Source: Microthrixaceae bacterium
GTDB taxonomy: Bacteria > Actinomycetota > Acidimicrobiia > Acidimicrobiales > Microtrichaceae
DNA: 64,000 nt
Direction of reading: 5' to 3'
NCBI GenBank assembly: GCA_023958095.1
Contig: JAMLGJ010000017.1
Location: 1 to 64,000 of the forward strand
Both the position numbers and the translations under genes were made by a program. Shown here one piece after another: positions 43,019 through 51,234 of the stretch (position 1 is the first letter of the stretch; every line of letters begins with the position of its first letter). The notes beneath the pieces are model-generated. The model was not told the origin of the DNA. It saw only the letters and a list, made by a program, of their open reading frames with translations, and did not search any database.

Positions 43019-44239
43019 CTACGCCGACCCGATATCGACCAGGCCCACCATGAATGCTCCACCTGACCGAGGTGCAGCCACCGACCGGTCGTAGTAGCCG
43101 ACACCGAGGTGCTCCTCGTCGCTCAGGAAGGGCTGGGTGTTCGCCCCGTAGCATGCCTCCACGGCGTCGACACCAGGCCCACAGTCCTCCAACCGGACTC
43201 GATGGGGCACGCTCCAGGGGCCCGTGGGCGAATCGGCGACCCGCAGGTCGAACCACGGGGCGAACCCCGGCCAAGGGGTGTAGACCATCGCGTAACCCCT
43301 CCCGCCGGGCATCTGCGCGACCGCCACCGGGCCCGGCGGTGATGCCGTTCCCGCCCCGTCCAGCGGCATCTCCATCGCGACCGAGCCGCCCCCTCGGGAC
43401 CATCCGGATCCGCTCCACACCTCATAGGCGGATGGTTCGGAGACCGAACTCGGTCGAACCCGCGCCGCGGTGCACTCCCCGGCGTCGGTGATCACCACTC
43501 CCGCCGAGTCCGGCGGCGCACAGCCGTAGACCACGATCTGCGATCCCACCGCTACCGCGGCATCGCCGAACTCGGCATGCGGGAAGAGGTTCTGGTTCAG
43601 CACCTCCACCTCCACCGGCGAGCCGTCGGGTGGCCGCTCCGGGTCGTAGGTCCACTCGCCCACCGAGATCCCGTGGTCCAGGAGCGTGCGGTCCGGTCCG
43701 AGGCAGACGTTCGCCATCCAGATCACCACCCGGTTGTCATCGGTCGGGTCCGCGACGGCCGAGAGTGGCCACATGCCGGCCCTCGGCGCCCGGGCGGGGC
43801 ACGGTGGGAAGTCCCCGGTCGGTTGCGCGAACGGGACGACCCGACCCGACGCGACGTGGTCGAGCGTCGCCAGCGGTTCCCCCGCCGGAGCCCACGCCGC
43901 ACTGCCGACCTCGAAGAACTCGAGCGAGCCATCCGGATTCCGCTGGGCGGTGTCGCCGAAGAACCACACGACCGAACCGTCGGGCAGGGCAACGCTCACC
44001 CCGGCGTCGCGGTCGATCCCGGGCAGACCCACCCCGCCGGCCGGTCGTACGGCTCCGACGAGCGATACCGCATCACCGAAGTCGGACCCCTGGGCTTCCT
44101 CGTGGCCTGCGCCCGCGGCTGATCCGTCACCGCTCCCAGCTGAGCAAGCCGCGAGCAAGTGGGAACCCAGGAGCACGGCGATGAACACTGATCCGATCCG
44201 CCGGAGAACCGGCGGCACACACCGACTGCTGCTGCACAT
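43019..44239 (-). CDS. Lipoprotein with DUF4185-like beta-propeller
   Basis: A 406-residue protein. A short basic N-terminus and hydrophobic segment end at the lipobox LLAAC. The body is rich in short beta strands; RDAGVSVALPDGSVVWFFGDTAQ resembles the start of DUF4185 proteins, which are related to glycoside-binding propellers. Several Cys and Trp residues suit an exported domain. The function is unknown. It follows the carotenoid oxygenase gene on the same strand by 25 bp and has no clear ribosome-binding site. Confidence 0.65.
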   Translation of the reverse strand: MCSSSRCVPPVLRRIGSVFIAVLLGSHLLAACSAGSGDGSAAGAGHEEAQGSDFGDAVSLVGAVRPAGGVGLPGIDRDAGVSVALPDGSVVWFFGDTAQRNPDGSLEFFEVGSAAWAPAGEPLATLDHVASGRVVPFAQPTGDFPPCPARAPRAGMWPLSAVADPTDDNRVVIWMANVCLGPDRTLLDHGISVGEWTYDPERPPDGSPVEVEVLNQNLFPHAEFGDAAVAVGSQIVVYGCAPPDSAGVVITDAGECTAARVRPSSVSEPSAYEVWSGSGWSRGGGSVAMEMPLDGAGTASPPGPVAVAQMPGGRGYAMVYTPWPGFAPWFDLRVADSPTGPWSVPHRVRLEDCGPGVDAVEACYGANTQPFLSDEEHLGVGYYDRSVAAPRSGGAFMVGLVDIGSA

Positions 44240-44264
44240 GCTCGGTCGGCCCGACGTCGTGGCC

Positions 44265-45656
44265 TCAGCCCGGGGGCGGCACCGACGAGTCGGGCACCCA
44301 GTTGCCGTGGAAGCCGAATGGCACCCTCTGGGGCAACCTGACCCGTGCCACGTAGTCGCCGCGCTCGAAGTCCGCCGCGTCCATCACGACGAAGTCCGTG
44401 CTCTGCTCACCGAGGTCGTGCACGAAGGTCATGAGCCAGCCGTCGTCCTCGGCCGTGGCTCCCTCCCTGGGCACGAACACCGCTTCGCCCGCGGCGCGAC
44501 CCGGACCGTGGTCGAACTCCCAACGCCGGCCCGTGCGCAGGTCGTGCTTGATCGTCGGCCAGGCGTCCCCCTCGGAGTCGGAGACCGAGGTGCACCAACC
44601 GAAACGGTGCTCCAACGTGGAGAAGGCCTCGTTGCAGCGGGGGAACTCGTTGGACCGTTCGTCCACCACCGAGATCGATGCCGTGGCGCGCTCCGGGTCG
44701 AGCTCCCAGCGTTCGAGGCGGCCCTGTCCGTTGTCCCCGAAGGGTCCCTGCACGTCGCGGTCGAAGATGCGGTCGTAGTTCACGATGTCCACCACGACGC
44801 GGCCATCTGCGGTGTCGTAGGCATTCAGCGGATGGAATGCATAACCCAGCGGCAACTCGATCCAGCGGATCTGTTCCGGTGTGCCCTCTCGGGGCAGCAG
44901 CCCGACGCGGCACCCGTGGTCGGGGTTCCAGCGGAACGGGAACATCCCGGTCAGGGCGAGTTCGATGTCCACCGTGACGGGCTGGTCATAGACGAGTGCC
45001 CACGACCGGGTGAGCGACATGTCGTGGATCATCGGCATGCCCTCGATGGGCACCGGCAGCTCCTTCACCGCTGTGCCGTCCGCTCCGATCACGATGTAGG
45101 CCACGCGGTCCATCCACTCGGGCAACGCGTAGGCCACCGCGTGCAGCTCGCGGGTCACCGGGTCGTACTTGGGATGGGCGCTGAACGCCCCGGTGATCGT
45201 GCCACCGAAGTCGTTGCGGGCGATCGACTCCAGTTCGTAGTCGAGTTCCACCGGGCACGCCCCGGCCTCGATCATCGCCCAGGTGCTTCCGGCCCAGCCG
45301 CCCACCGCCGTGTTCGGCCCGATGGGGCTCGAGTTCCAGTTGGGTCCGTCGAGGTCGGGCTGTGAGCGCACCTCGGAGACGTGGGTGGAGCCGACGTAGC
45401 GGTTCCGGTACCAGGCCGCGCGACCCGAATCGAGGCGTATCCCGTGGATCATGCCGTCACCCAGGAACCAGTGGTGCTTGTCGGCATCGACCGGCTCGAT
45501 CGGGTTGGGCCCGTTGCGCAGGTAGCGGCCCGTCAACTCCTCGGGCAGCGCCCCCTCCACCTCGAGGTCGAACGCGGTGACCTCCTCGGTCACGGGAGCG
45601 AACATGCCCGAGGTGTAGGTGGCCCCCGAGCCGGTGATTCCTTGCGTACCGGTCAT
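44265..45656 (-). CDS. Carotenoid cleavage oxygenase (RPE65 family)
   Basis: A 463-residue enzyme of the seven-bladed propeller family that cleaves polyene double bonds using Fe(II) held by four histidines. Candidate ligands are in AFSAHPKYD, MIHDMSLT, the mid-protein region with LGYAFHPLNAYD, and the C-terminal PFGFHGNWV. YLRNGPNP and LGDGMIHG near the N-terminus are family hallmarks. ATG 45656 is 6 nt after TAGCAT. The substrate is unknown; no carotenoid biosynthesis genes are visible nearby. Confidence 0.92.
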   Translation of the reverse strand: MTGTQGITGSGATYTSGMFAPVTEEVTAFDLEVEGALPEELTGRYLRNGPNPIEPVDADKHHWFLGDGMIHGIRLDSGRAAWYRNRYVGSTHVSEVRSQPDLDGPNWNSSPIGPNTAVGGWAGSTWAMIEAGACPVELDYELESIARNDFGGTITGAFSAHPKYDPVTRELHAVAYALPEWMDRVAYIVIGADGTAVKELPVPIEGMPMIHDMSLTRSWALVYDQPVTVDIELALTGMFPFRWNPDHGCRVGLLPREGTPEQIRWIELPLGYAFHPLNAYDTADGRVVVDIVNYDRIFDRDVQGPFGDNGQGRLERWELDPERATASISVVDERSNEFPRCNEAFSTLEHRFGWCTSVSDSEGDAWPTIKHDLRTGRRWEFDHGPGRAAGEAVFVPREGATAEDDGWLMTFVHDLGEQSTDFVVMDAADFERGDYVARVRLPQRVPFGFHGNWVPDSSVPPPG

Positions 45657-45662
45657 GTCCGG

Positions 45663-45668
45663 ATGCTA
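45663..45668 (-). promoter_or_regulatory. -10 box of the carotenoid oxygenase gene
   Basis: TAGCAT on the minus strand lies 6 nt before ATG 45656. Confidence 0.5.
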
Positions 45669-45792
45669 CGCACTCCGCGCCGGGCGATGCCCCGGGCCGG
45701 AGGTCCCCACGATTCCCCCGGCGCGGTGGCGCCGGATCGGCACCGTGGAATCGAATGCTGCGGGCGAGCCCCCGGTGTGGTCACATGTAGGC

Positions 45793-45957
45793 ATGTTCCT
45801 CCAGGGCATTCTCATCTTCGGGATCGCAGGTGTGGTCGTGATCATCGCTTACGTGGCCATGGTCTCGAACCGCCGTCGGGAACAGGACGACCTCCCACCG
45901 GAGGACCGCCTCAGCGACGAAGAGTTCCGCCGCGTCGAGTACGGCGACGACGACTAG
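45793..45957 (+). CDS. Small single-span membrane protein
   Basis: A 54-residue protein: one membrane helix (ILIFGIAGVVVIIAYVAMV) followed by a basic stop-transfer patch NRRREQ and a highly acidic tail ending EYGDDD. The family is not recognised. The longer frame upstream lacks protein-like sequence, so ATG 45793 is chosen. It lies between the carotenoid oxygenase and the TAP-like hydrolase genes. Confidence 0.55.
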   Translation: MFLQGILIFGIAGVVVIIAYVAMVSNRRREQDDLPPEDRLSDEEFRRVEYGDDD

Positions 45958-45999
45958 ACCGGCCCGGCTGCGCGACGCAGCATTCGCCGGGCTGCTCGG

Positions 46000-46005
46000 T
46001 ACCCT
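46000..46005 (+). promoter_or_regulatory. -10 box of the TAP-like hydrolase gene
   Basis: TACCCT lies exactly 7 nt before GTG 46013. Confidence 0.55.
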
Positions 46006-46012
46006 CGCGTCC

Positions 46013-47809
46013 GTGCCCGAACTCCCCTCGATGCAGGTCCGCCGCACCGGAACGCGATCGACCACGAACCGTCCGCACCTTCGCTTCGCGGCGCTGGTCG
46101 CCGCTCTGCTCATGGTGGCTGCCGCCTGCACGACCGGTGAGGTCATAGCCGACGCACCGAGCAACGAGAGGGGCGAAGCTCCCCTCAGCCGCACGGAGGA
46201 CCCCGGAGAGCTCGATTGGGGCGGCTGCCAACAGGAGCTCGCCGCGATGGCCCGGCTCGAGTGCGCCACGCTGGCGGTGCCGATGGACCGCGCCGATGAA
46301 TCCTCCCGCAACATCGAGTTGGAGCTGGCCCGGTCCCCCGCCACCGGCGACCCGGACGAGCGCATCGGCTCACTCCTGTTCAACCCGGGCGGTCCGGGCG
46401 GTTCCGGCATCGAGTTCCTCGCCAACGCGGCGTTCCTGGTGCCCGACGAGCTGCAGGAACGCTTCGACCTCGTGAGCTGGGACCCCCGCGGGGTCGGCGA
46501 GAGCACGCCGGTGCGCTGCCTCACCGACGAACAGAAGGACGCGCACATCGAAGGGGACCTGAGTCCCGACGACGACGAGGAGCTCCAGCGCGCGATCGAC
46601 AACCAGGCCGAGTTCCTGGAGGGTTGCCTCACCAACCACCCGGACCTGATCCAACACATGTCGACCGCTGACGTGGCCGGTGACCTCGAGGAGATCCGCG
46701 AGGCCCTAGGCGACGACCAGCTCAACTACGTGGGGTTCTCCTACGGCACCGCCATCGGGGCCACCTACGCGACGATGTTCCCCGACAAGGTGCGCGCCAT
46801 GGTGCTCGATGGAGCGGTCGCACCCGGCGCGGACGACCTCGACCAGACCGTCGCACAGATGGAGGGCTTCGAGCGCACCTACCTGTCGTTCGTGGCCGAG
46901 TGCGACTCGGATCCAGACTGCGCGCTCCACGGCGACACCGCCGGCCGCGTCGAGGAGGTCCGGACATCGTTGGACACCGACCCCATCGAGGTGCGCACGA
47001 CTTCGGGCACCCGGGAGCTGACCCGGGACCTGTTCGACACGGGGCTCCTGACGGCCCTCTACGACCCTGCCACATGGGGCCTGGCCGCCGATGCGATCGC
47101 CGACCTCGAATCAGGTGGCGGGGCGACGATGCTGACCTTCGCCGACCAGCAGGTCGGACGCAACCCGGACGGCACCTGGAACAACTCCGGCGACGCACAG
47201 GCGATGGTCAGCTGTGCCGACACCGAGGTCCGACCCACACTCGAGGAGGCCGAAGCACAGATCCCTGAGGTCGCGGAGTCCGTTCCCACCTTCGGCGAGG
47301 CGGCCATGACCGCGCCCCTCAGCTGCGTGGACTGGCCGCTGGCGGCGAACCCGGTTCCCGAGTGGACCGCCGCGGGCGCGCCCCCGATCCTCGTGGTGGG
47401 CACCGTCGGCGACCCGGCCACCCCCTACGAATGGGCCGAACAGATGACCGCCGCGCTCGAGGGGTCGGTGCTGCTGACCTACGAGGGCGATGGCCACACC
47501 GCTTTCATGCGCGGCGCGCCATGCATCGACGACGCCGTGGTCGCCTACCTGGTCGACCTCGAGGTCCCGGCCGCCGGCACCAGCTGTGAGGCCGTCGAGT
47601 CGGACTCCGGGCTGGGCGGCATCGAGGACCTCCTGCTGGAGCAGTTCTCCCAGGCCGGCATACCGCAGTCACTCGCCGAGTGCATCACCGGGAGGCTGCG
47701 CGATGAGCTGGGCGACGCTGACCTGGGCGAGCTGCTGCTCGGCGGTGACCCCAACGCACTCAACGAGCTGGTCACCGACATCACCCTCGAGTGCATGGCC
47801 GAGGGCTGA
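46013..47809 (+). CDS. TAP-like alpha/beta-hydrolase (S33 peptidase family) lipoprotein
   Basis: A 598-residue exported hydrolase. An N-terminal hydrophobic stretch ends at the lipobox VAAAC. The alpha/beta fold shows NPGGPGGSG (oxyanion loop), SWDPRGVGES, the nucleophile YVGFSYGTAIG and the C-terminal GTVGDPATPYEWA and GDGHTAF holding Asp and His. This matches tripeptidyl aminopeptidase-like proteins of Actinomycetota, which trim peptides outside the membrane. A roughly 90-residue C-terminal extension (after ...GTSCEAV) is less conserved. GTG 46013 is supported by TACCCT 7 nt upstream. Confidence 0.9.
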   Translation: MPELPSMQVRRTGTRSTTNRPHLRFAALVAALLMVAAACTTGEVIADAPSNERGEAPLSRTEDPGELDWGGCQQELAAMARLECATLAVPMDRADESSRNIELELARSPATGDPDERIGSLLFNPGGPGGSGIEFLANAAFLVPDELQERFDLVSWDPRGVGESTPVRCLTDEQKDAHIEGDLSPDDDEELQRAIDNQAEFLEGCLTNHPDLIQHMSTADVAGDLEEIREALGDDQLNYVGFSYGTAIGATYATMFPDKVRAMVLDGAVAPGADDLDQTVAQMEGFERTYLSFVAECDSDPDCALHGDTAGRVEEVRTSLDTDPIEVRTTSGTRELTRDLFDTGLLTALYDPATWGLAADAIADLESGGGATMLTFADQQVGRNPDGTWNNSGDAQAMVSCADTEVRPTLEEAEAQIPEVAESVPTFGEAAMTAPLSCVDWPLAANPVPEWTAAGAPPILVVGTVGDPATPYEWAEQMTAALEGSVLLTYEGDGHTAFMRGAPCIDDAVVAYLVDLEVPAAGTSCEAVESDSGLGGIEDLLLEQFSQAGIPQSLAECITGRLRDELGDADLGELLLGGDPNALNELVTDITLECMAEG

Positions 47810-47829
47810 GCCGGCCGGGGCCGGCCCGT

Positions 47830-47855
47830 GGGGTGCCGGCATCCGCCGGCACCCC
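47830..47855. terminator. Strong hairpin between convergent genes
   Basis: An 11-bp perfect stem (GGGGTGCCGGC and complement) with loop ATCC lies between the TAP-like gene and the DUF1269 gene. No T tract. It probably terminates both transcripts. Confidence 0.7.
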
Positions 47856-47863
47856 GGACAGGT

Positions 47864-48352
47864 TCAGTCGGTGCCGTGCAGCTCGCGCTGGATCTCGGCC
47901 TCGACGTCCTTGGAGAACGAGGTCTTGATCACGTTGCCGCCGTGGGGAGCGAGGGCCTCGATGGCCTTGTCGCTGGTCACCTGCTCCACGATCATGAACA
48001 GGGCGGAGGTGCCGGGCTGCAGCGCGGCACGCACCTGGTCCTGGAACTCCTTGTCGACGGCGTCCTTGGAGAGCTTGCCACCGAGCGCACCGAACGCGGC
48101 GCCGAGTGCCATGCCGAAGATCGGCACGAAGAACAGGATCCCGAACAGCAGGCCCCAGAACATTCCCCAGGTGGCACCGGCGCCCACCTCGTGGGCGTTG
48201 GTGATCGTCTTGATCTTGCCGTCCTCGTTGCGCACGATCGCAGCGATCGCGTCCGGCTGGATGATGAGGTCCTTCGCGAGTCCCTCGGCGGTCTCCATGG
48301 CCTGCACGGCCGTGGTGGTGTCGTCGTATCCGATTGCGATCAGGTCTGCCAT
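47864..48352 (-). CDS. DUF1269-family membrane protein
   Basis: A 162-residue protein. The N-terminal ferredoxin-like part MADLIAIGYDDTTTAVQAME is followed by a central hydrophobic Gly-rich hairpin (GAGATWGMFWGLLFGILFFVPIFGMALGAAFGALGG) and a second soluble part. This is the DUF1269 arrangement; the function of the family is not established. The start ATG has AAAGGA upstream. The neighbours give no functional hint. Confidence 0.85.
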   Translation of the reverse strand: MADLIAIGYDDTTTAVQAMETAEGLAKDLIIQPDAIAAIVRNEDGKIKTITNAHEVGAGATWGMFWGLLFGILFFVPIFGMALGAAFGALGGKLSKDAVDKEFQDQVRAALQPGTSALFMIVEQVTSDKAIEALAPHGGNVIKTSFSKDVEAEIQRELHGTD

Positions 48353-48479
48353 GTGGGTGTCCTTTCGGTGGGGCCCACTCGGACCCCGCGACGAAGGACT
48401 CTATCCAAGCCGCGGCTGATTCAGACCCGGCCGGAGCATGCACGGGTGGATGGAGCGACCCATCAGACGCACCGACCCA

Positions 48480-48773
48480 TCAGGACAGCAATGAGGCCAG
48501 TCCCCACACGGCGGCGGCAAGACCGAGTCCGATCAGCACCACCGAACGGCCCACCGGCGGGCGTTGGGGTTCCTCGACCCCACCGCGATCGGTCCGGGCA
48601 GCGCCCGAGGCGTCGGCCGGGCCGCGGGACCCGGCGTCCGAGGGCGGCCGCACCAGTGCCAGCACGTTCCCGACGACCATCGCCGCACCGAAGGCGAGCA
48701 CCATCCACGGGAAGAAGTCCTCACCCAGGAAGAGCGTCGAGTCGTCCTGTGCCAGAACGAGGACCGGGATCAC
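48480..48773 (-). CDS. Small two-span membrane protein
   Basis: A 97-residue protein with membrane segments at about 22-42 and 78-96, joined by a Pro/Arg-rich loop. The family is not recognised. GTG 48773 has GGAGG 7 nt upstream, which supports translation. Confidence 0.55.
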   Translation of the reverse strand: MIPVLVLAQDDSTLFLGEDFFPWMVLAFGAAMVVGNVLALVRPPSDAGSRGPADASGAARTDRGGVEEPQRPPVGRSVVLIGLGLAAAVWGLASLLS

Positions 48774-48889
48774 TGTTGCGCCTCCGAGTTCGGTCCGCTC
48801 CGTGCTCCCCGGAGCGGACAGCCGACGCTTGCACGGAGTTCGCGGTTACGCAAACCCCAAGAAACTCTCAGGTTGCCACGAGGGGGGTA

Positions 48890-48918
48890 TTGGCAGAGCG
48901 GGTCGAAGTGACGATAAT
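48890..48918 (+). promoter_or_regulatory. Sigma-70-type promoter upstream of ecm
   Basis: TTGGCA and GATAAT are separated by exactly 17 nt. Transcription would start near 48925, at the base of the first hairpin. This is the most canonical -35/-10 pair seen in the window. Confidence 0.6.
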
Positions 48919-48924
48919 GCAAGT

Positions 48925-49030
48925 ACCGATGGTTTCGCCCCCATCGGACACAGCCGGGGCCAAGGAGCGAGGGACACGTTATCTCCCTCCAAACGCATCG
49001 CCACCAGCGCTTTCCAGGTGCTGGCGCCTT
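48925..49030 (+). ncRNA. Candidate structured leader or small RNA
   Basis: Hairpin 1: CCGATGG/CCATCGG with an 8-nt loop, 48926-48947. Hairpin 2: GAGGGA/TCCCTC with a 9-nt loop, 48969-48989. A weaker stem with CGCCA/TGGCG lies around 49001-49028. No known riboswitch consensus was recognised, including cobalamin. It could be a regulatory leader of ecm or an independent RNA. Confidence 0.35.
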
Positions 49031-49191
49031 GTGGCCCTCGCTCCGCCCCGACGCTGTGTTTCCGCTCCCGGACCGCTCTCGGTCACCGCAGTCCCGTCCT
49101 GTTCCGGATCCGGTTGGGCACGAGCGGTTTCACTGACCGCCGACGCTGCCGCGGCACCGTGACGCATTGCCCACGCCCACGGGCCAAGGGG

Positions 49192-49197
49192 CAGAAT
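49192..49197 (+). promoter_or_regulatory. -10-like element of ecm
   Basis: CAGAAT lies 7 nt before ATG 49205. It departs from TANNNT at the first base, but the spacing matches the other leaderless genes. Confidence 0.35.
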
Positions 49198-49204
49198 GAG
49201 TTCC

Positions 49205-51226
49205 ATGGCTGACGCATCCGGTGCCGCACCTGAGGGATCCACTGACCAGTCGGAGGCAGCCCGCCGCCCGGCCCACCTGGAGGCCCCGGACCGGCCGTGG
49301 ATGATGCGCACCTACTCGGGGCACTCCACTGCGTCCGCCTCGAACGAGCTGTACCGCACCAACCTCGCCAAGGGACAGACCGGACTCTCGATCGCCTTCG
49401 ACCTGCCGACCCAGACCGGATACGACCCCGACCACGACCTCGCCCACGGCGAGGTCGGCAAGGTGGGGGTGCCGGTGGCGCACCTCGGCCACATGCGCAC
49501 CCTGCTCGACGGGATCCCACCCGTCGAGATGAACACCTCCATGACGATCAACGCCCCGGCGGCCTGGATGCTCGGGCTCTACATCGCCAATGCCACCGAA
49601 CAGGGCACCGACACCACCGCCCTGCGCGGCACCACCCAGAACGACATCGTCAAGGAGTACCTCAGCCGCGGCACCTACATCTTCCCGCCGGAGGCCAGCA
49701 GGCGCCTGATCGTGGACATGTTCGCCTACTGCAACCGGAACGTCCCGCGCTGGAACCCCATGAACGTCTGCTCCTACCACCTGCAGGAGGCGGGGGCCAC
49801 GCCCACCCAGGAGATCGCGTACTCGTTGGCCAACGCCATCGGGGTGCTCGACGCGGTGCGCGACAGCGGCCAGGTGTCCCCCGACGCGATGTCGGGCGTG
49901 GTGGCCTCGGTGAGCTTCTTCGTCAACGCCGGCATGCGCTTCGTGGAGGAGACCGCCAAGATGCGGGTGTTCACCCGCATGTGGGACCGCATCACCGAGA
50001 CCCGCTACGGCGTCACCGACCCGAAGGCACGGCGCTTCCGCTACGGCGTACAGGTGAACAGCCTCGGCCTCACCGAGGCCCAACCGGAGAACAACATCCA
50101 GCGCATCGTCCTCGAGGCACTCGGGGTGACGCTGTCGCGCGACGCCCGCGCCCGTTCGATACAGCTGCCGGCCTGGAACGAGGCCCTCGGGTTGCCGCGG
50201 CCGTGGGACCAGCAGTGGTCGCTGCGGATCCAGCAGGTGCTGGCCATGGAGACCGACCTGCTCGAGTACCCCGACCTGTTCGAGGGATCGGTCGTCATGG
50301 ACCGCCTCACCGATGAGCTCGAGGAGTCGGTGCAGGCCGAACTGGACGACGTGATCTCACTCGGTGGGGCCTTCGAGGCGATCGACGAGCTCAAGGGGCG
50401 CCTCGTCCGCTCCCACACCGAGCGGATGCGCCGCATCGAGTCGGGCGACCTGCCGGTCATCGGTGTCAACTGCTTCACCGAGACCGCCGAGAGCCCGCTG
50501 GGTGGCGAGGACAACATCCTGAGGGTCGATCCGCAGGTCGAGCGCGACACGATCGCGGAACTCCAGCAGTGGAGGTCCGAACGCGACAACGACGCGGTCG
50601 AGCGGGCGCTGGAGGAACTCCGGCGCGTCGCGGACTCCGAGGAGAACCTGATGCCGGCGACCATCGAGCTCGCACGTGCGGGTGGCACGACCGGCGAATG
50701 GTCCCAGGTGCTGCGGGACAGCTTCGGTGAGTACAGGGCACCCACCGGTGTGGCGGCCGCCGTCGGGGTGCGCGGCAACGGCGACGGACTGGCATCGATT
50801 GCCGAACGGCTGCGCAGGAACCCTGCCGGTCCACCCCGGCTGCTCATCGGCAAGCCCGGCCTGGACGGCCACTCCAACGGCGCCGAGCAGGTGGCCGTGG
50901 CTGCCCGCGACGCGGGATTCGAGGTCATCTACCAGGGGATCCGCCTCACACCCCAGCAGATCGCGTCCGCCGCACGGGACGAGGACGTCGACGTCATCGG
51001 GCTGTCGATCCTGTCGGGTTCGCACATGGAGCTGATCCCCGAGGTGCTCCGCCGAGTCCGCGACGAGGGCGTGACCGCTCCCGTGTTCGCCGGCGGGATC
51101 ATCCCCGCCGAGGACCGCCCGGCGCTGCTCGAGGCCGGGGTTGCGGAGGTGTTCACCCCGAAGGACTACGAGCTCACCGAGATCATGGAACGCATCGCCG
51201 AACTCGCCCTGGAACACCGCGGCTGA
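49205..51226 (+). CDS. ecm: Ethylmalonyl-CoA mutase (MeaA-like), B12-dependent
   Basis: A 673-residue coenzyme-B12 mutase with fused TIM-barrel and cobalamin-binding domains. RPWMMRTYSGHSTASASNELYR-type N-terminus (split), GLSIAFDLPTQTGYD, GTTQNDIVKEYLSRGTYI and PMNVCSYHLQEAGAT match MeaA/ethylmalonyl-CoA mutases better than methylmalonyl-CoA mutase. The B12 motif is D554-G-H556-S-N-G, with GLSILSGSH and GGIIP after it. The enzyme converts ethylmalonyl-CoA to methylsuccinyl-CoA in acetyl-CoA assimilation. ATG 49196 is an alternative start. Crotonyl-CoA carboxylase/reductase is not in the window. Confidence 0.88.
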   Translation: MADASGAAPEGSTDQSEAARRPAHLEAPDRPWMMRTYSGHSTASASNELYRTNLAKGQTGLSIAFDLPTQTGYDPDHDLAHGEVGKVGVPVAHLGHMRTLLDGIPPVEMNTSMTINAPAAWMLGLYIANATEQGTDTTALRGTTQNDIVKEYLSRGTYIFPPEASRRLIVDMFAYCNRNVPRWNPMNVCSYHLQEAGATPTQEIAYSLANAIGVLDAVRDSGQVSPDAMSGVVASVSFFVNAGMRFVEETAKMRVFTRMWDRITETRYGVTDPKARRFRYGVQVNSLGLTEAQPENNIQRIVLEALGVTLSRDARARSIQLPAWNEALGLPRPWDQQWSLRIQQVLAMETDLLEYPDLFEGSVVMDRLTDELEESVQAELDDVISLGGAFEAIDELKGRLVRSHTERMRRIESGDLPVIGVNCFTETAESPLGGEDNILRVDPQVERDTIAELQQWRSERDNDAVERALEELRRVADSEENLMPATIELARAGGTTGEWSQVLRDSFGEYRAPTGVAAAVGVRGNGDGLASIAERLRRNPAGPPRLLIGKPGLDGHSNGAEQVAVAARDAGFEVIYQGIRLTPQQIASAARDEDVDVIGLSILSGSHMELIPEVLRRVRDEGVTAPVFAGGIIPAEDRPALLEAGVAEVFTPKDYELTEIMERIAELALEHRG

Positions 51227-51234
51227 GAAGCGCC

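Larger units (their letters stand above)
48774..49204. other. 430-bp intergenic region with promoter and hairpins upstream of ecm
   Basis: No coding frame is convincing here. A perfect 9-bp stem (GTCCGCTCC and complement) lies at 48793-48819. A sigma-70-like promoter at 48890-48918 is followed by three hairpins. The ecm gene has its own -10-like element near its start, so the long leader is unexplained. Confidence 0.5.

Noticed and set aside
47828-49162. Long plus-strand frames over the DUF1269 and small membrane protein genes
   Set aside because: Arg/His/Gly-rich composition without domains; antisense to better supported genes.
48925-49204. Cobalamin riboswitch upstream of the B12-dependent mutase
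   Set aside because: The conserved B12-box pattern is not visible, so the leader is reported only as an unassigned structure.
49205-51226. Methylmalonyl-CoA mutase as the name
   Set aside because: The fused single-chain sequence matches MeaA/ethylmalonyl-CoA mutase landmarks more closely, though this is by memory of the families rather than alignment.
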